64,000 nt of DNA from JBIQJD01 sp044507695 (GCA_044507695.1 JBIQJD010000008.1:124001-188000), one strand, 5' to 3'; positions 52,729-62,447 are shown, counted from the first letter of the stretch. Program-made: numbers and translations. The notes: a model not told the origin generated them from the letters alone.

Positions 52729-54858
52729 ATGAGATTTACATTTTCAATTTTATTCATGGTAATTTTATTAAGTATACAAGATTCAAATGCGCAAATTATT
52801 TTCAGCAACGGCACAGGCGGCGGTGCCTGGAATAATCCTTCAACCTGGCTGGGTGGAACTGTTCCAGGAATTAATCATGATGTGATTATTGCAGGAACAG
52901 ATTCAGTCTATACAGAATCAGCAGTTATTGCTAACAATTTAACAATTCTTTCCGGAGGAAGATTTGCAACCGGTATTGATACAGTTGGTGTTGTAAATAC
53001 TCTTACAATTGAAGCTGATGCTTATTACTATAACCGTTCTGATGATCCCACACTTCCCGGCGCAGAATTAATCATTGATCCGCAAAGTTATGTTGTGCAC
53101 AGCGGAAGCGGAACAGTTGGCGGTGTAGGTAATGACGTGTTCGGCAATCTAATTATCCAAAGACTTGAAGGCTGCGTACCCGGAACAAGTCTTCTTATTC
53201 AGGGAGATCTTATCATTGATAACTTTGCAGCCAATGTTGTATTCAGAGGTGCACGCCCGCAAACAGGAAGTCAATCTCATACAGTCTTGGGAGACGTTCA
53301 TATTCTTAAAGGAACTTTCTCATGCATCGATGTGGGCGATCCGAATATGTATTGTGAATGGAATATAATGGGAAATGTTTATATAACTGATAGAGAAGAA
53401 CCGTATCTTGAATCGCGTATGGGACCTTTTTCAAGTGCTAATGCTGCAGGACTTGGAGTTATTAATGTTGGCGGTAGTATAATTGTTGAAGGCGGAAGAC
53501 TTCAGGCTGGCACAAGCAGCAGCGCCGGATTAGGAGTTGGAATTATAAATCTTGACGGTGATTTAATAATGAATGATAAAAGCAGTGTTGCAACAAATTC
53601 TCTTGGCGCGTTCTCCTTAAATTTTGTAGGAAACCAAACTCAGAATGTAAAGCTTGATGTGAACTTTAATATGTCTACAGCGGTTTATGATACCGTAAAA
53701 CAAGGCTCAACCGTGGTTTTTGATTTTGATACAACAAGATGGAGTTCATCTGTTGGAGGTGATTTTGTTGTTGAAGGTGATCTTGAAATAAAAGGTAATT
53801 CAAGAATTGCCGGAGCAGGAAATTTTATTTTAAATGCTGATGCCGGATTAAAAATCGGTAGCCCTCATGGCATTACAACTGATACTTTGGGAAACATTCA
53901 GGTTGCAGGAACAAGATCATTCAATTCAGATGCACGCTATGAGTACAAAGGAACTTCTGCACAGGTTACAGGTAATGCGCTTCCGGCTGAAGTAAAAGGA
54001 TTGGCGGTTAATAATCCTGAAGGATTAACAATCAACTCAAATTACACCGTTAAGAATGAATTAAATATAATTAACGGTGATCTTGATCTTAACGGAAATA
54101 CCATCACTCTTGGTGAAAATGGAAAGCTGAACGAAAGCGCAGGCAATACTGTTAAAGGTGCAGGCAAACTTACAATTACTACTAACGCAGGCGTTCCTTC
54201 GTTATTAAATATCGGCGGCCTGGGCGCATCAATTACTTCTGCAATTGATTTAGGTTCAACTACTGTTGAGAGATATCATTCAGCAGCAAAAGGATTTGAT
54301 AATGAAGGAATACTGAGATATTACAAAATTACTCCATCTGTTAATGCAAATCTGAATGCAGCAATAAGATTGTATTATGATGAATCAGAATTAAATGGAT
54401 TGAATGAAGTAAATCTTTTCATAGCCAAATCACCGGATGGCTCAGATAACTCATGGATTAAAGTTGGCGGCACTGTTAACCCTGCTGAAAATTATGTTGA
54501 AGCTTCAGGAGTTTCCGATTTATCTTTCTGGACATTAACAAGTTCAGATAATCCAATCACTTCAATAAAAGAAATCAGCGGAGAAAATATCCCATTTGTT
54601 TATTCGCTTTATCAGAATTTTCCAAATCCATTCAACCCTGAAACAAGCATCAGGTTTGATATACCTGAAAGCGGAATTGTTAATTTGAGTGTTTATAATC
54701 TTCTTGGTGAAAGAGTTGCTGTTCTTGTAAATGAAGAATTGAAAGCCGGATTTTATGAACATAATTTTAACATGGATGATTTTTCCAGCGGCGTTTATCT
54801 GTATAAACTTACGGCAGGCGGAAAATCATTTTCTAAAAAGATGATATTAATGAAGTAA
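52729..54858 (+). CDS. T9SS-secreted surface protein (paralog of the previous gene)
   Basis: A 709-residue protein. Signal peptide, then TGGGAWNNPSTWLGGTVPG and repeated beta-strand units such as VVHSGSGTVGGV and SIIVEGGRLQAGTSS, consistent with a beta-helix. The block of about residues 410-610 is the counterpart of the shared block in the upstream gene (VERYHSAAKGF, GILRYYKIT, YYDESELNGL). NFPNPFNPE near residue 630 begins the T9SS domain, ending SKKMILMK. Function unknown; placement among pectinases suggests surface binding or degradation. The next gene follows eight bases after the stop. Confidence 0.7.
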   Translation: MRFTFSILFMVILLSIQDSNAQIIFSNGTGGGAWNNPSTWLGGTVPGINHDVIIAGTDSVYTESAVIANNLTILSGGRFATGIDTVGVVNTLTIEADAYYYNRSDDPTLPGAELIIDPQSYVVHSGSGTVGGVGNDVFGNLIIQRLEGCVPGTSLLIQGDLIIDNFAANVVFRGARPQTGSQSHTVLGDVHILKGTFSCIDVGDPNMYCEWNIMGNVYITDREEPYLESRMGPFSSANAAGLGVINVGGSIIVEGGRLQAGTSSSAGLGVGIINLDGDLIMNDKSSVATNSLGAFSLNFVGNQTQNVKLDVNFNMSTAVYDTVKQGSTVVFDFDTTRWSSSVGGDFVVEGDLEIKGNSRIAGAGNFILNADAGLKIGSPHGITTDTLGNIQVAGTRSFNSDARYEYKGTSAQVTGNALPAEVKGLAVNNPEGLTINSNYTVKNELNIINGDLDLNGNTITLGENGKLNESAGNTVKGAGKLTITTNAGVPSLLNIGGLGASITSAIDLGSTTVERYHSAAKGFDNEGILRYYKITPSVNANLNAAIRLYYDESELNGLNEVNLFIAKSPDGSDNSWIKVGGTVNPAENYVEASGVSDLSFWTLTSSDNPITSIKEISGENIPFVYSLYQNFPNPFNPETSIRFDIPESGIVNLSVYNLLGERVAVLVNEELKAGFYEHNFNMDDFSSGVYLYKLTAGGKSFSKKMILMK

Positions 54859-54865
54859 ATAAAAA

Positions 54866-55927
54866 TTGAAAATGTTATTTCTGATTCTAAACTGCTGCTT
54901 CGTAATTTTTTATTTTGATTACGCAGCCGCAATTAATCAGCAGACAAAACTCGTTGTTGTTGCGCAGGATGGAAGCGGAGATTTTAAAAACATTCAATCA
55001 GCGATTGATGCAGTTAAAGATTTTAAAGGACAAAAAATTATCTATATTAAAAACGGAATTTACCCGGAGAAATTATTTATCACTTGTTCCAATATAAATT
55101 TTATTGGAGATGATAAAGATTCAACAATAATTTTATTTGCGCAGCTTCGTTCATCCTGGGTTGATTCAACGGGAGATGATTGGGGCGCCGGAGCAATTAA
55201 TATCGGTAACGGCACTGAAGATATTAAGTTCATCAATCTAACCGTTTACAATAATTACGGTTCACTCTATGGAAATAATGATCATCAATTTGCTGTAAGA
55301 AGTTTTGATGCAGATAAAATTATTTTTATTAATTGCTCCTTAAAAGCAGATGGCGGAGATACAGTTGCACTATGGAATGCTGATTCCGGGAAATATTATT
55401 TATCTAATTGCACATTTGATGGCTTTGTCGATTTTGTTTGTCCGAGAGGATGGTGTTATATAACCAACAGTATTTTCTTTCAAAAAAGTGCGAAAGCAAG
55501 TGCAAGCATCTGGCATGATGGCGGAGCAGATATAAATTCTAAATTGGTAATTAAGAACAGCCGCTTTGAAGGAGTTGATAGTTTTTCTTTGGGAAGACAT
55601 CATCGTGATGCACAATTTTATCTGATTAATTGTACTTTTGCAGAAAACATGAGAAACCGACCAATATATTTTAATCCTTCAAATCCACCCAAACCATATA
55701 AATGGGGTGAAAGATATTATTATTTCAACACGCATAAAGAAGGCGGGGATTATGAATGGCACAATGATAATCTAACCTTTGCTAAGGATTCTCCTCAGCC
55801 ATCTGAAATTACTTCAGTATGGACTTTCTCAACCGCACCTGTAAAATGGAATCCTCATGAATCATTAAATGAATTAAAAAATATTTTAAATGAATTGAAC
55901 ATCAACATAAATTTTAATTTTAACTGA
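54866..55927 (+). CDS. Pectinesterase-like protein, CE8, with altered active site
   Basis: A 353-residue CE8-like protein that would remove methyl groups from pectin. It starts with TTG at 54866 or ATG at 54872; both give a hydrophobic signal sequence. Recognisable elements are QDGSGDFKNIQSAIDAV, IKNGIYPEKL, HQFAVRS, the nucleophile region FVDFV (D189), the acid-base region GGDTV (D165) and LGRHH (R244). Relative to plant enzymes the oxyanion Gln before D165 is Gly, FGNA is CPRG and the Trp after LGR is His. No T9SS domain. A distinct CE8 subgroup, or reduced activity, is possible. Confidence 0.88.
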   Translation: MKMLFLILNCCFVIFYFDYAAAINQQTKLVVVAQDGSGDFKNIQSAIDAVKDFKGQKIIYIKNGIYPEKLFITCSNINFIGDDKDSTIILFAQLRSSWVDSTGDDWGAGAINIGNGTEDIKFINLTVYNNYGSLYGNNDHQFAVRSFDADKIIFINCSLKADGGDTVALWNADSGKYYLSNCTFDGFVDFVCPRGWCYITNSIFFQKSAKASASIWHDGGADINSKLVIKNSRFEGVDSFSLGRHHRDAQFYLINCTFAENMRNRPIYFNPSNPPKPYKWGERYYYFNTHKEGGDYEWHNDNLTFAKDSPQPSEITSVWTFSTAPVKWNPHESLNELKNILNELNININFNFN

Positions 55928-55929
55928 TT

Positions 55930-57816
55930 ATGATTTTAAAAAAAGTTCTGGTACTGTTATTCCTCATTCCGATTATAATTCTGTTATTATCATTTGATTC
56001 ATCTGCAAAAGATAAGTGGGCAGTTAAAATTGCCGATAGTTTTATAGCTCTTCATCCTGATACGATTGCATACACAACTGAAAATAAAAGCTATAAATGG
56101 AATTATGAACAAGGTTTGATGATGTATGCGTTTTATCGTCTTTGGCAGGAAACCGGTAATCAAAAGTATTTTAATTACATAAAAAAGAATCTTGATTATT
56201 ACATTGAAGATGACGGAACGATTAAAACTTACAGGATGAAAGATTTTAACATCGATAATATTTCACCGGGAAGAATTACTCTTTTAATGTATGAAGAAAC
56301 CGGTGATGAAAAATATAAAAAAGCGGCGGACACTTTGAGAGAACAGCTTCAGTACCAGCCGAGAAATAAATCAAATGGATTCTGGCATAAGAAGATTTAC
56401 CCAAATCAAATGTGGCTTGATGGGCTTTACATGGCGCAGCCTTTCTATATTAAATATTCTGTAATGAACAATAACCATGAAAATTTAGATGATGCAGTTA
56501 ATCAATTTTTAATAATTGAAAAACATTTGAAAGATGAAAAAACCGGATTATATTATCACGGCTGGGATGAAAGCCGGCAAATGAAATGGGCTGATCCTGA
56601 AACCGGCAGATCACCGAATTTTTGGGGAAGAGCAATAGGCTGGTATATGATGGCACTTGTTGAAGTGCTCGATTACCTTCCTGAAAATCATTCCGGCAGA
56701 GAAGATTTACTTAAAATACTTAAGGATTTATCTGCAAGCCTTCTTGAATTCAGAGATGTTAAAACTAAATTATGGTTTCAGATAGTTGATAAAGCAAATA
56801 AAGAAGGTAATTATACGGAAGCATCCGCATCCTCAATGTTTATTTATTCATTTGCCAGGGGAGCCAATAGAGGATATCTGGATAAGCAGTATTTTGATGC
56901 TGCTAAGGAATCATTCAACGGATTGATTAATAATCTCGTTAAAATTGAAAGTGAAAAAATTTATTTAACCAATGTTGTTTCTGTTGGCGGTTTGGGAGGT
57001 GATCCTTTCCGTGACGGCAGTTATGAATACTATCTAAGTGAACCAAAACGTACAAATGATTTTAAAGGATATGGTCCGTTTTTGTTATCAGCAATTGAAC
57101 TGGAATATCAGACAAAAACAGTGGGACTTGATTATTATTTTAATAATGAAGAGAAGGATGGAAAGCAGTTTCATTATATATGGGAAGATGAACAGAATTC
57201 CGGTTACTCGGAACTTGGTAAACTTTTAAAACGGCTTAACGCAAATTTTACATCAATAAAAGAAGCACCAACTCCGGAAAACCTTTCCGGCCTTGATATT
57301 TATATTATTGTTGATCCCGATACTCCCGCAGAAACAGAAGACCCGAACTACATTGATGCTGAATCAAGGAAGGTGATTGTTGATTGGGTTAAACAAGGCG
57401 GTACACTCGTTCTGATGGCTAATGACAGTGCTAACAGCGAATTTGAAAATCTTAATAAGCTTGCTGAAGAATTTGGAATTCATTTTGACGGCAACAGTAA
57501 AAATCATGTACTTAATAGAAAATTTGAAATGGGAAAGATAGATGATTTTCCCGATCATCCTATCTTTGAAGAAGTAAAATCTATATATCTTAAAGAACTG
57601 AGTACAATAACATTGAGTAAATCAGCCAAACCTGTTTTAATTCATAATGGTGATGTTATAATGGCATCTGCAGAATTTGGGGAAGGATTTGTTTTTGCTG
57701 TTGGTGATCCATGGATTTATAATGAATATTATGATAACAGGCTGCTTCCCGTGGAATATGAAAATTATAAAGCCGCTAAAAATTTGTTCAGATGGCTTTT
57801 AAATAGAGGGAAATAA
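55930..57816 (+). CDS. Unsaturated glycuronyl/rhamnogalacturonyl hydrolase GH105 with C-terminal GATase-like domain
   Basis: A 628-residue two-domain protein with an N-terminal signal. Residues about 30-390 are an (alpha/alpha)6 barrel of GH105 (WNYEQGLMMYAFYRLW, PNQMWLDGLYMAQPF with the catalytic D164, PNFWGRAIGWYMMALVEVL). It removes the terminal unsaturated uronic acid from lyase products. Residues about 395-628 form a Rossmann-like DUF4350/GATase-like domain (LDIYIIVDPDTPAETE, VIVDWVKQGGTLVLMAND). It starts two bases after the pectinesterase stop. Confidence 0.88.
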   Translation: MILKKVLVLLFLIPIIILLLSFDSSAKDKWAVKIADSFIALHPDTIAYTTENKSYKWNYEQGLMMYAFYRLWQETGNQKYFNYIKKNLDYYIEDDGTIKTYRMKDFNIDNISPGRITLLMYEETGDEKYKKAADTLREQLQYQPRNKSNGFWHKKIYPNQMWLDGLYMAQPFYIKYSVMNNNHENLDDAVNQFLIIEKHLKDEKTGLYYHGWDESRQMKWADPETGRSPNFWGRAIGWYMMALVEVLDYLPENHSGREDLLKILKDLSASLLEFRDVKTKLWFQIVDKANKEGNYTEASASSMFIYSFARGANRGYLDKQYFDAAKESFNGLINNLVKIESEKIYLTNVVSVGGLGGDPFRDGSYEYYLSEPKRTNDFKGYGPFLLSAIELEYQTKTVGLDYYFNNEEKDGKQFHYIWEDEQNSGYSELGKLLKRLNANFTSIKEAPTPENLSGLDIYIIVDPDTPAETEDPNYIDAESRKVIVDWVKQGGTLVLMANDSANSEFENLNKLAEEFGIHFDGNSKNHVLNRKFEMGKIDDFPDHPIFEEVKSIYLKELSTITLSKSAKPVLIHNGDVIMASAEFGEGFVFAVGDPWIYNEYYDNRLLPVEYENYKAAKNLFRWLLNRGK

Positions 57817-57817
57817 A

Positions 57818-58855
57818 ATGAGCAGACAATACAGGCCGATAAAACTGGAAGACCTTGCGAAGAAACTGAAGGTTTCAACCGTAACAATTTCCAAAGCACT
57901 CAGAAATCATCCGGACATTTCTGCAGAGACAACAGAAAAAGTTAAAGAGCTTGCAGATAAACTCGGTTACATGCCTAATATGATGGCAAAAAATTTATCT
58001 GCAAAAAAATCAAATACTATCGGACTTGTAGTTCCCAAAATCGCTCATCTCTTTTTTTCATCAGTTATTGAATCTGTTTATGATGCTGCATTTGAAAACA
58101 ATTATGAAACAGTTCTTACTGTCTCTCAAGAGCAGGCAGAGCGCGAACGCAAACACATTCTTTCTCTCCTTTCAATGAAGGTTGATGGATTGATCGTTTC
58201 AATTACGCAGGAGACAAAAGATTTAAATATTTTTAAAAGAGTTGAGCAGCTTAATGTACCTATAGTTTTCATTGATCGTGTTCCTGAAATGAAAAATGTT
58301 TCTACTGTTACTGTTGATGATAAAGGCGGATCAGTTGCTGCTGTTAACTACGCGGTAAAAAAAGGTTATAGTAAAATTGCACACATTGGCGGATATACAT
58401 ATATCAACATTGGTAAAGCACGGCATGATGGTTTTGTTGAAGCTCTTAAAGCAAACAAAATTCCTGTTAATAAAAAATGGATTATTGAAGGCGGTTTTGG
58501 TGAAGAGGATGGTTACTACGGATTTAAAAAAATTATCAAGAGCGGTGATACTCCGGAATATATTCTTGCAGTTACATATCCTGTTGCACTTGGCATTTAT
58601 TCAGCCGCAATGGAAGAAGGAATAAAAATTCCCGGTGATATTGAAGTAACATGCTTTGGTAACAATCTTGTTAACAGGTTTACTCCTTCAATATTTAATT
58701 TTGTAAGCCAGCCAGCACAGGAACTCGGTACAAAAGCAGTTGAATTAATTTTGAAGAAGATTAATAATCCACGCGATAAGAGCATTGAAAACATTGAGTT
58801 AAAAACACAACTATTAATAAGTAATAAGGATCTCGATCAGGAACTTGTTGCCTGA
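57818..58855 (+). CDS. LacI-family transcriptional regulator
   Basis: A 345-residue regulator. The N-terminal HTH (KLEDLAKKLKVSTVTISKAL and RNHPDISAETTEKVKELADKLGYMPN, with MMAKNLSAKKSNTIGLVVP as hinge) is canonical, and the rest is a periplasmic-binding-protein-like effector domain. It begins one base after the GH105 stop, inside the locus. It is the most likely regulator of the locus, through an operator such as the palindrome at 27881. Effector could be galacturonate or a downstream keto-uronate. Confidence 0.92.
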   Translation: MSRQYRPIKLEDLAKKLKVSTVTISKALRNHPDISAETTEKVKELADKLGYMPNMMAKNLSAKKSNTIGLVVPKIAHLFFSSVIESVYDAAFENNYETVLTVSQEQAERERKHILSLLSMKVDGLIVSITQETKDLNIFKRVEQLNVPIVFIDRVPEMKNVSTVTVDDKGGSVAAVNYAVKKGYSKIAHIGGYTYINIGKARHDGFVEALKANKIPVNKKWIIEGGFGEEDGYYGFKKIIKSGDTPEYILAVTYPVALGIYSAAMEEGIKIPGDIEVTCFGNNLVNRFTPSIFNFVSQPAQELGTKAVELILKKINNPRDKSIENIELKTQLLISNKDLDQELVA

Positions 58856-58933
58856 TATTTCTCATCTTCCAGAATTTTCACATCAAGCAAAATTGCTAAT
58901 CAAAAAAATTATCTAAACAATATTGGTAATGTA

Positions 58934-60490
58934 ATGGAACTAGATGCATTAAAAAATGTTTTGCTTTCCGGTGAAAGACCGGAGAACGAATTGAGTGATT
59001 TGAATTTATTATCGGGTGAATTAATAATTTATCCCCGTTCAGTACACCATTCCGGAGAGAGTATTTATTTTATTGCAAAAGATAAATCTGAAAAAAATCT
59101 TTTTATTCTTTTTAAGAAGAAAGCATTGTTGAATGATTTTCAGAACGGCAAACTGGTGCGGGAAAACGGGGATTCAATTTTAATGAAATTTCCTCTATCA
59201 ACACACAATAGAAAATGTATTCAGAAAATTTTTGATTTCACAAATCCTGTTACAGCAGGGTTGCAAAATTCTTTCGGTTTTGGAGATAGAATTGGACTTG
59301 CAAATCCGGGGCATCTGAAAGCATTAAATGGATATAAATTTTTTCCCGTACTTGCACAGCAGTCAATTCGTGAACTAACACGCACCAACAGAACAGCAGA
59401 TGAAGTTATGGATGCTGCTGTGTGGAGTGTTTTCCAGGAAGGCTTTACAAGCGGCTTTGGTGCGGATGCTGATCATTTAAAATCAACAGATGATATTGAT
59501 ATGATGGCAGCAGCCGGTTACAAAATGTTTACTTTTGATCCCGGTGAATATGTGCTGAATGAAGCTGACAATTTGGATGAAAGCAGTCTGCTGAAAAAAC
59601 TTTCAGAATATCCGTGGGTTGAATTGAATGATTCTGTTGATGAGGCAATTAAAAGATATTTAAGTGGTAAAATAGAAGTAGATGAATTCACGATAGATGT
59701 TGAAAAGATTGATCTGCTTCGTGCATATTCTAAGTATGGCAGGGCTTTGGCGCATGTTAAAAAATTGTTTCATCATTTAAAGAATAATTATTCTGATTAT
59801 AATTTTGAAGTTGAAATTTCTGTTGATGAAACTGATTCAGTTACATCTGTTTTTGAACATTACTTTATTGCAAGTGAATTAAAAAGACTGGGAGTTGAAT
59901 TTGTAAGCCTCGCTCCGCGCTTTCCCGGCGCATTTGAAAAAGGAATTGATTATAAAGGTGATCTTTCTTTCTTTGAATCTGAATATAGAAAACATGCTGC
60001 ACTCACAGTACATTTCGGAACATATAAAATCAGTCTTCATTCCGGCAGTGATAAATTTACGGTGTATAAAATTATTGCAAAGATTAATAAAGGATTTATC
60101 CATATTAAAACCGCGGGAACAAGTTATCTTGAAGCACTGAAAGTTACAGCAGTAAGAGAGCCTGATTTGTTCAGAGAAATTTTAAACTTCAGCCGGGGAT
60201 TGTATGAATCAGAAAAAAGAACATATCATGTTTCCGCTGATTTAAATAGAGTTAAAGAAGCTTATGAATATAATGATGAAGAACTGCTCCAATTATTTTA
60301 TTCTGATGATGCACGGCAGGTGCTCCATGTTACTTTTGGAAAAGTGCTTACTGAAAAAAATTCATCCGGTGATTATTTGTTCAAAGAAAAAATTATTAAT
60401 TGTTTGAAAGAACATGAAGATTTGCACAATGAAATTTTAATTAAGCATTTTAATAAACATCTCGAACCATTTAAGGAAATAAACAGTTGA
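58934..60490 (+). CDS. uxaE: Tagaturonate/fructuronate epimerase
   Basis: A 518-residue UxaE-family protein that interconverts D-tagaturonate and D-fructuronate. From memory of the Thermotoga enzyme, shared segments are FGFGDRIGLANPGHLKAL, VFQEGFTSGFGADADHLK, VSVDETDSVTS-like and KISLHSGSDKFTVY, HIKTAGTSYLEALKV. It replaces the bacterial altronate branch, letting galacturonate join the fructuronate-mannonate route. Its stop overlaps the start of the SDR gene. Confidence 0.93.
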   Translation: MELDALKNVLLSGERPENELSDLNLLSGELIIYPRSVHHSGESIYFIAKDKSEKNLFILFKKKALLNDFQNGKLVRENGDSILMKFPLSTHNRKCIQKIFDFTNPVTAGLQNSFGFGDRIGLANPGHLKALNGYKFFPVLAQQSIRELTRTNRTADEVMDAAVWSVFQEGFTSGFGADADHLKSTDDIDMMAAAGYKMFTFDPGEYVLNEADNLDESSLLKKLSEYPWVELNDSVDEAIKRYLSGKIEVDEFTIDVEKIDLLRAYSKYGRALAHVKKLFHHLKNNYSDYNFEVEISVDETDSVTSVFEHYFIASELKRLGVEFVSLAPRFPGAFEKGIDYKGDLSFFESEYRKHAALTVHFGTYKISLHSGSDKFTVYKIIAKINKGFIHIKTAGTSYLEALKVTAVREPDLFREILNFSRGLYESEKRTYHVSADLNRVKEAYEYNDEELLQLFYSDDARQVLHVTFGKVLTEKNSSGDYLFKEKIINCLKEHEDLHNEILIKHFNKHLEPFKEINS

Positions 60491-61326
60491 AAAAATTCTC
60501 GTTTGATGATCTCAGGAATAAAGTCTGCGTAATGACCGGCGGCAGCGGCGTAATTGGATTTGCAATTGTTGAAGCACTTGCTTCTGCCGGAGTAAAGACT
60601 GCTATTTTATCAAGAGATAAAACTAAAACAACAAAAAAAATCAATTCACTGTTGAATGGAAATTCATATGTAATTGCTGCTGAAGCAGATATATTAAGTA
60701 AAAGTTCTCTTGCTGAAGCAAAAAAAGAAGTTAATGAAAAATTTGGCAGAATAAATTTTCTGATTAATTGTGCGGGAGGAAATTATCCAAAAGCAACAAC
60801 AGCAGATGAAAAATTTAATCCTGATGCATATGAAAAAAGTTTTTTTGGATTGGGTATTGAAGATATCCAAAAAGTGTTTGATTTGAACTTTCAGGGTACA
60901 TTAATTCCAACAATGGTATTTGCAGAAGATATGATTGAAAATAAAAACGGAGTTGTTTTAAATATTTCTTCAGTTAGTTCGTTCAATCCTTTAACAAAGG
61001 TTTCAGCATACTCTGCTGCAAAGGCTGCAATTAATAATTTCACAAAATGGCTTGCCGTTCATCTCGCTGAATCACACATTCGTGTAAATGCAATTGCACC
61101 TGGATTTATTCTATCCGAACAGAACAGGTTTCTTCTTCTTGATAAAGAGACGGGAAATCTTTCTCAGCGAGGTTCAAAAATTATCTCATCAACACCTATG
61201 AAAAGATTTATTGATGCGGAAGAAATTCAGGGTGCTGCATTATTTTTGTTATCTGATTTATCAAAAGCTGTAACCGGAATTGTACTACCGGTTGATGGCG
61301 GATTCACGGCTTATTCGGGAGTTTAA
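60487..61326 (+). CDS. Short-chain dehydrogenase, probable D-mannonate oxidoreductase
   Basis: A 279-residue SDR that starts with TTG overlapping the uxaE stop. The Rossmann loop is GGSGVIGFAI, the catalytic Ser is in ISSVSSFNPLT and the Y-x-x-x-K is YSAAK. It is probably the reductase that converts D-fructuronate to D-mannonate with NADH, as in the Thermotoga pathway where an SDR sits next to UxaE. The assignment rests mainly on the operon. It is not related to the classical long-chain UxuB. Confidence 0.85.
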   Translation: MKKFSFDDLRNKVCVMTGGSGVIGFAIVEALASAGVKTAILSRDKTKTTKKINSLLNGNSYVIAAEADILSKSSLAEAKKEVNEKFGRINFLINCAGGNYPKATTADEKFNPDAYEKSFFGLGIEDIQKVFDLNFQGTLIPTMVFAEDMIENKNGVVLNISSVSSFNPLTKVSAYSAAKAAINNFTKWLAVHLAESHIRVNAIAPGFILSEQNRFLLLDKETGNLSQRGSKIISSTPMKRFIDAEEIQGAALFLLSDLSKAVTGIVLPVDGGFTAYSGV

Positions 61327-61364
61327 TTATTCAATTTACAGTAAAGAATCTTTAAGGGAGAAAA

Positions 61365-62447
61365 ATGAGTTACGGATTAAATATTCAGAAAGAAGGAAAA
61401 TTTGATTTTGTTTCACTGGGTGCATTAGTACACCGGCTTGATCCCGGTATTATACCTTTCAGAAAAGCTTCGGAGTGCAAAATTCATGTGAGCGGCGGTG
61501 AATTTAATGTTGCCGCAAATTTATCTGATTGCTTTGGATTAAACACTGCAGTTGTTTCTGCAATTGTTGATTATCCAATAGGCGAATTAATTGCTGAACG
61601 TGTAAGAGCAATGGGCGTTAAATCGTTCTTTAAAACTTTTGAACATAATGGAGTTAACGGTCCGAACATGGCTGCAGTTTACAGTGATCAGGGATTTGGG
61701 ATGCGTGCACCTGTTGTTTTTTATAACCGCTGTAATGAAGCAGCCGCATTATTAAAGCCGGGTGATTTCAATTGGGATGAAATATTTTCAGGTGGAATTA
61801 GATGGTTTCACAGCGGCGGAATTTTTGCATCTCTTTCTGAATCAACAGGAAAATTAATTATTGAAGCAATGAAAGCAGCAAAGAAAGCAGGTGCTGTTAC
61901 AAGTTTTGATTTGAATTTCAGAGCTAAACTTTGGAACATTTGGGGAGGGGAAGAAAAAGCAGCAGAAGTTATTTCCGGTATTGTTGAACACGTTGATATA
62001 CTTGTCGGCAATGAAGAAGATCTACAAAAAGGATTAGGAATTCCGGGGCCGGAAGTAAGTACAAAATCAAAACTTGATCCTTCAACTTTTTTTGATATGA
62101 TTGGCAGCGTTATTAATAAATATCCACAGGTAAAAATTGTGGCTACAACCTTGCGGGAAGTTCATTCAACCAATCATCATAGCTGGAGTGCAGTTGCATG
62201 GATAGATGGAAAAACATATACAGCTCCGGTTTGTGAGCTAAATGTATATGATAGAGTTGGCGGTGGTGATGGCTTTGCAAGCGGATTCTTTTATGGATTG
62301 CTTAATGATGAAGCACCCGAAGAAGCAATTAAACTTGGCTGGGCGCATGGTGCCTTACTTACCACATTTCCGGGCGATACAACAATGGCATCATTAAAGG
62401 AAGTAAAAACATTTGCAAAAGGAGGATCGGCACGAATTCAACGATAG
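61365..62447 (+). CDS. kdgK: PfkB-family sugar kinase, probable 2-keto-3-deoxygluconate kinase
   Basis: A 360-residue ribokinase-fold enzyme with GGEFNVAANLSDCFG near the N-terminus and the active-site DRVGGGDGFASGFFYG loop, with Asp as the catalytic base. The variant GGGD matches the KDG-kinase branch more than canonical GAGD. It would phosphorylate KDG to KDPG, using ATP. An AAGGGAG Shine-Dalgarno precedes the ATG. Follows the SDR gene by 38 bases. Confidence 0.87.
   Translation: MSYGLNIQKEGKFDFVSLGALVHRLDPGIIPFRKASECKIHVSGGEFNVAANLSDCFGLNTAVVSAIVDYPIGELIAERVRAMGVKSFFKTFEHNGVNGPNMAAVYSDQGFGMRAPVVFYNRCNEAAALLKPGDFNWDEIFSGGIRWFHSGGIFASLSESTGKLIIEAMKAAKKAGAVTSFDLNFRAKLWNIWGGEEKAAEVISGIVEHVDILVGNEEDLQKGLGIPGPEVSTKSKLDPSTFFDMIGSVINKYPQVKIVATTLREVHSTNHHSWSAVAWIDGKTYTAPVCELNVYDRVGGGDGFASGFFYGLLNDEAPEEAIKLGWAHGALLTTFPGDTTMASLKEVKTFAKGGSARIQR

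Noticed and set aside
54866..55927. Pectinesterase as a pseudogene because of active-site changes
   Set aside because: The frame is intact, both catalytic Asp and the Arg are retained, and the changes look like a subfamily pattern rather than decay.
62221..62300. KdgK active-site GGGD instead of GAGD as a defect
   Set aside because: The DRVGGGDG form fits the KDG-kinase branch of the PfkB family and keeps the catalytic Asp.
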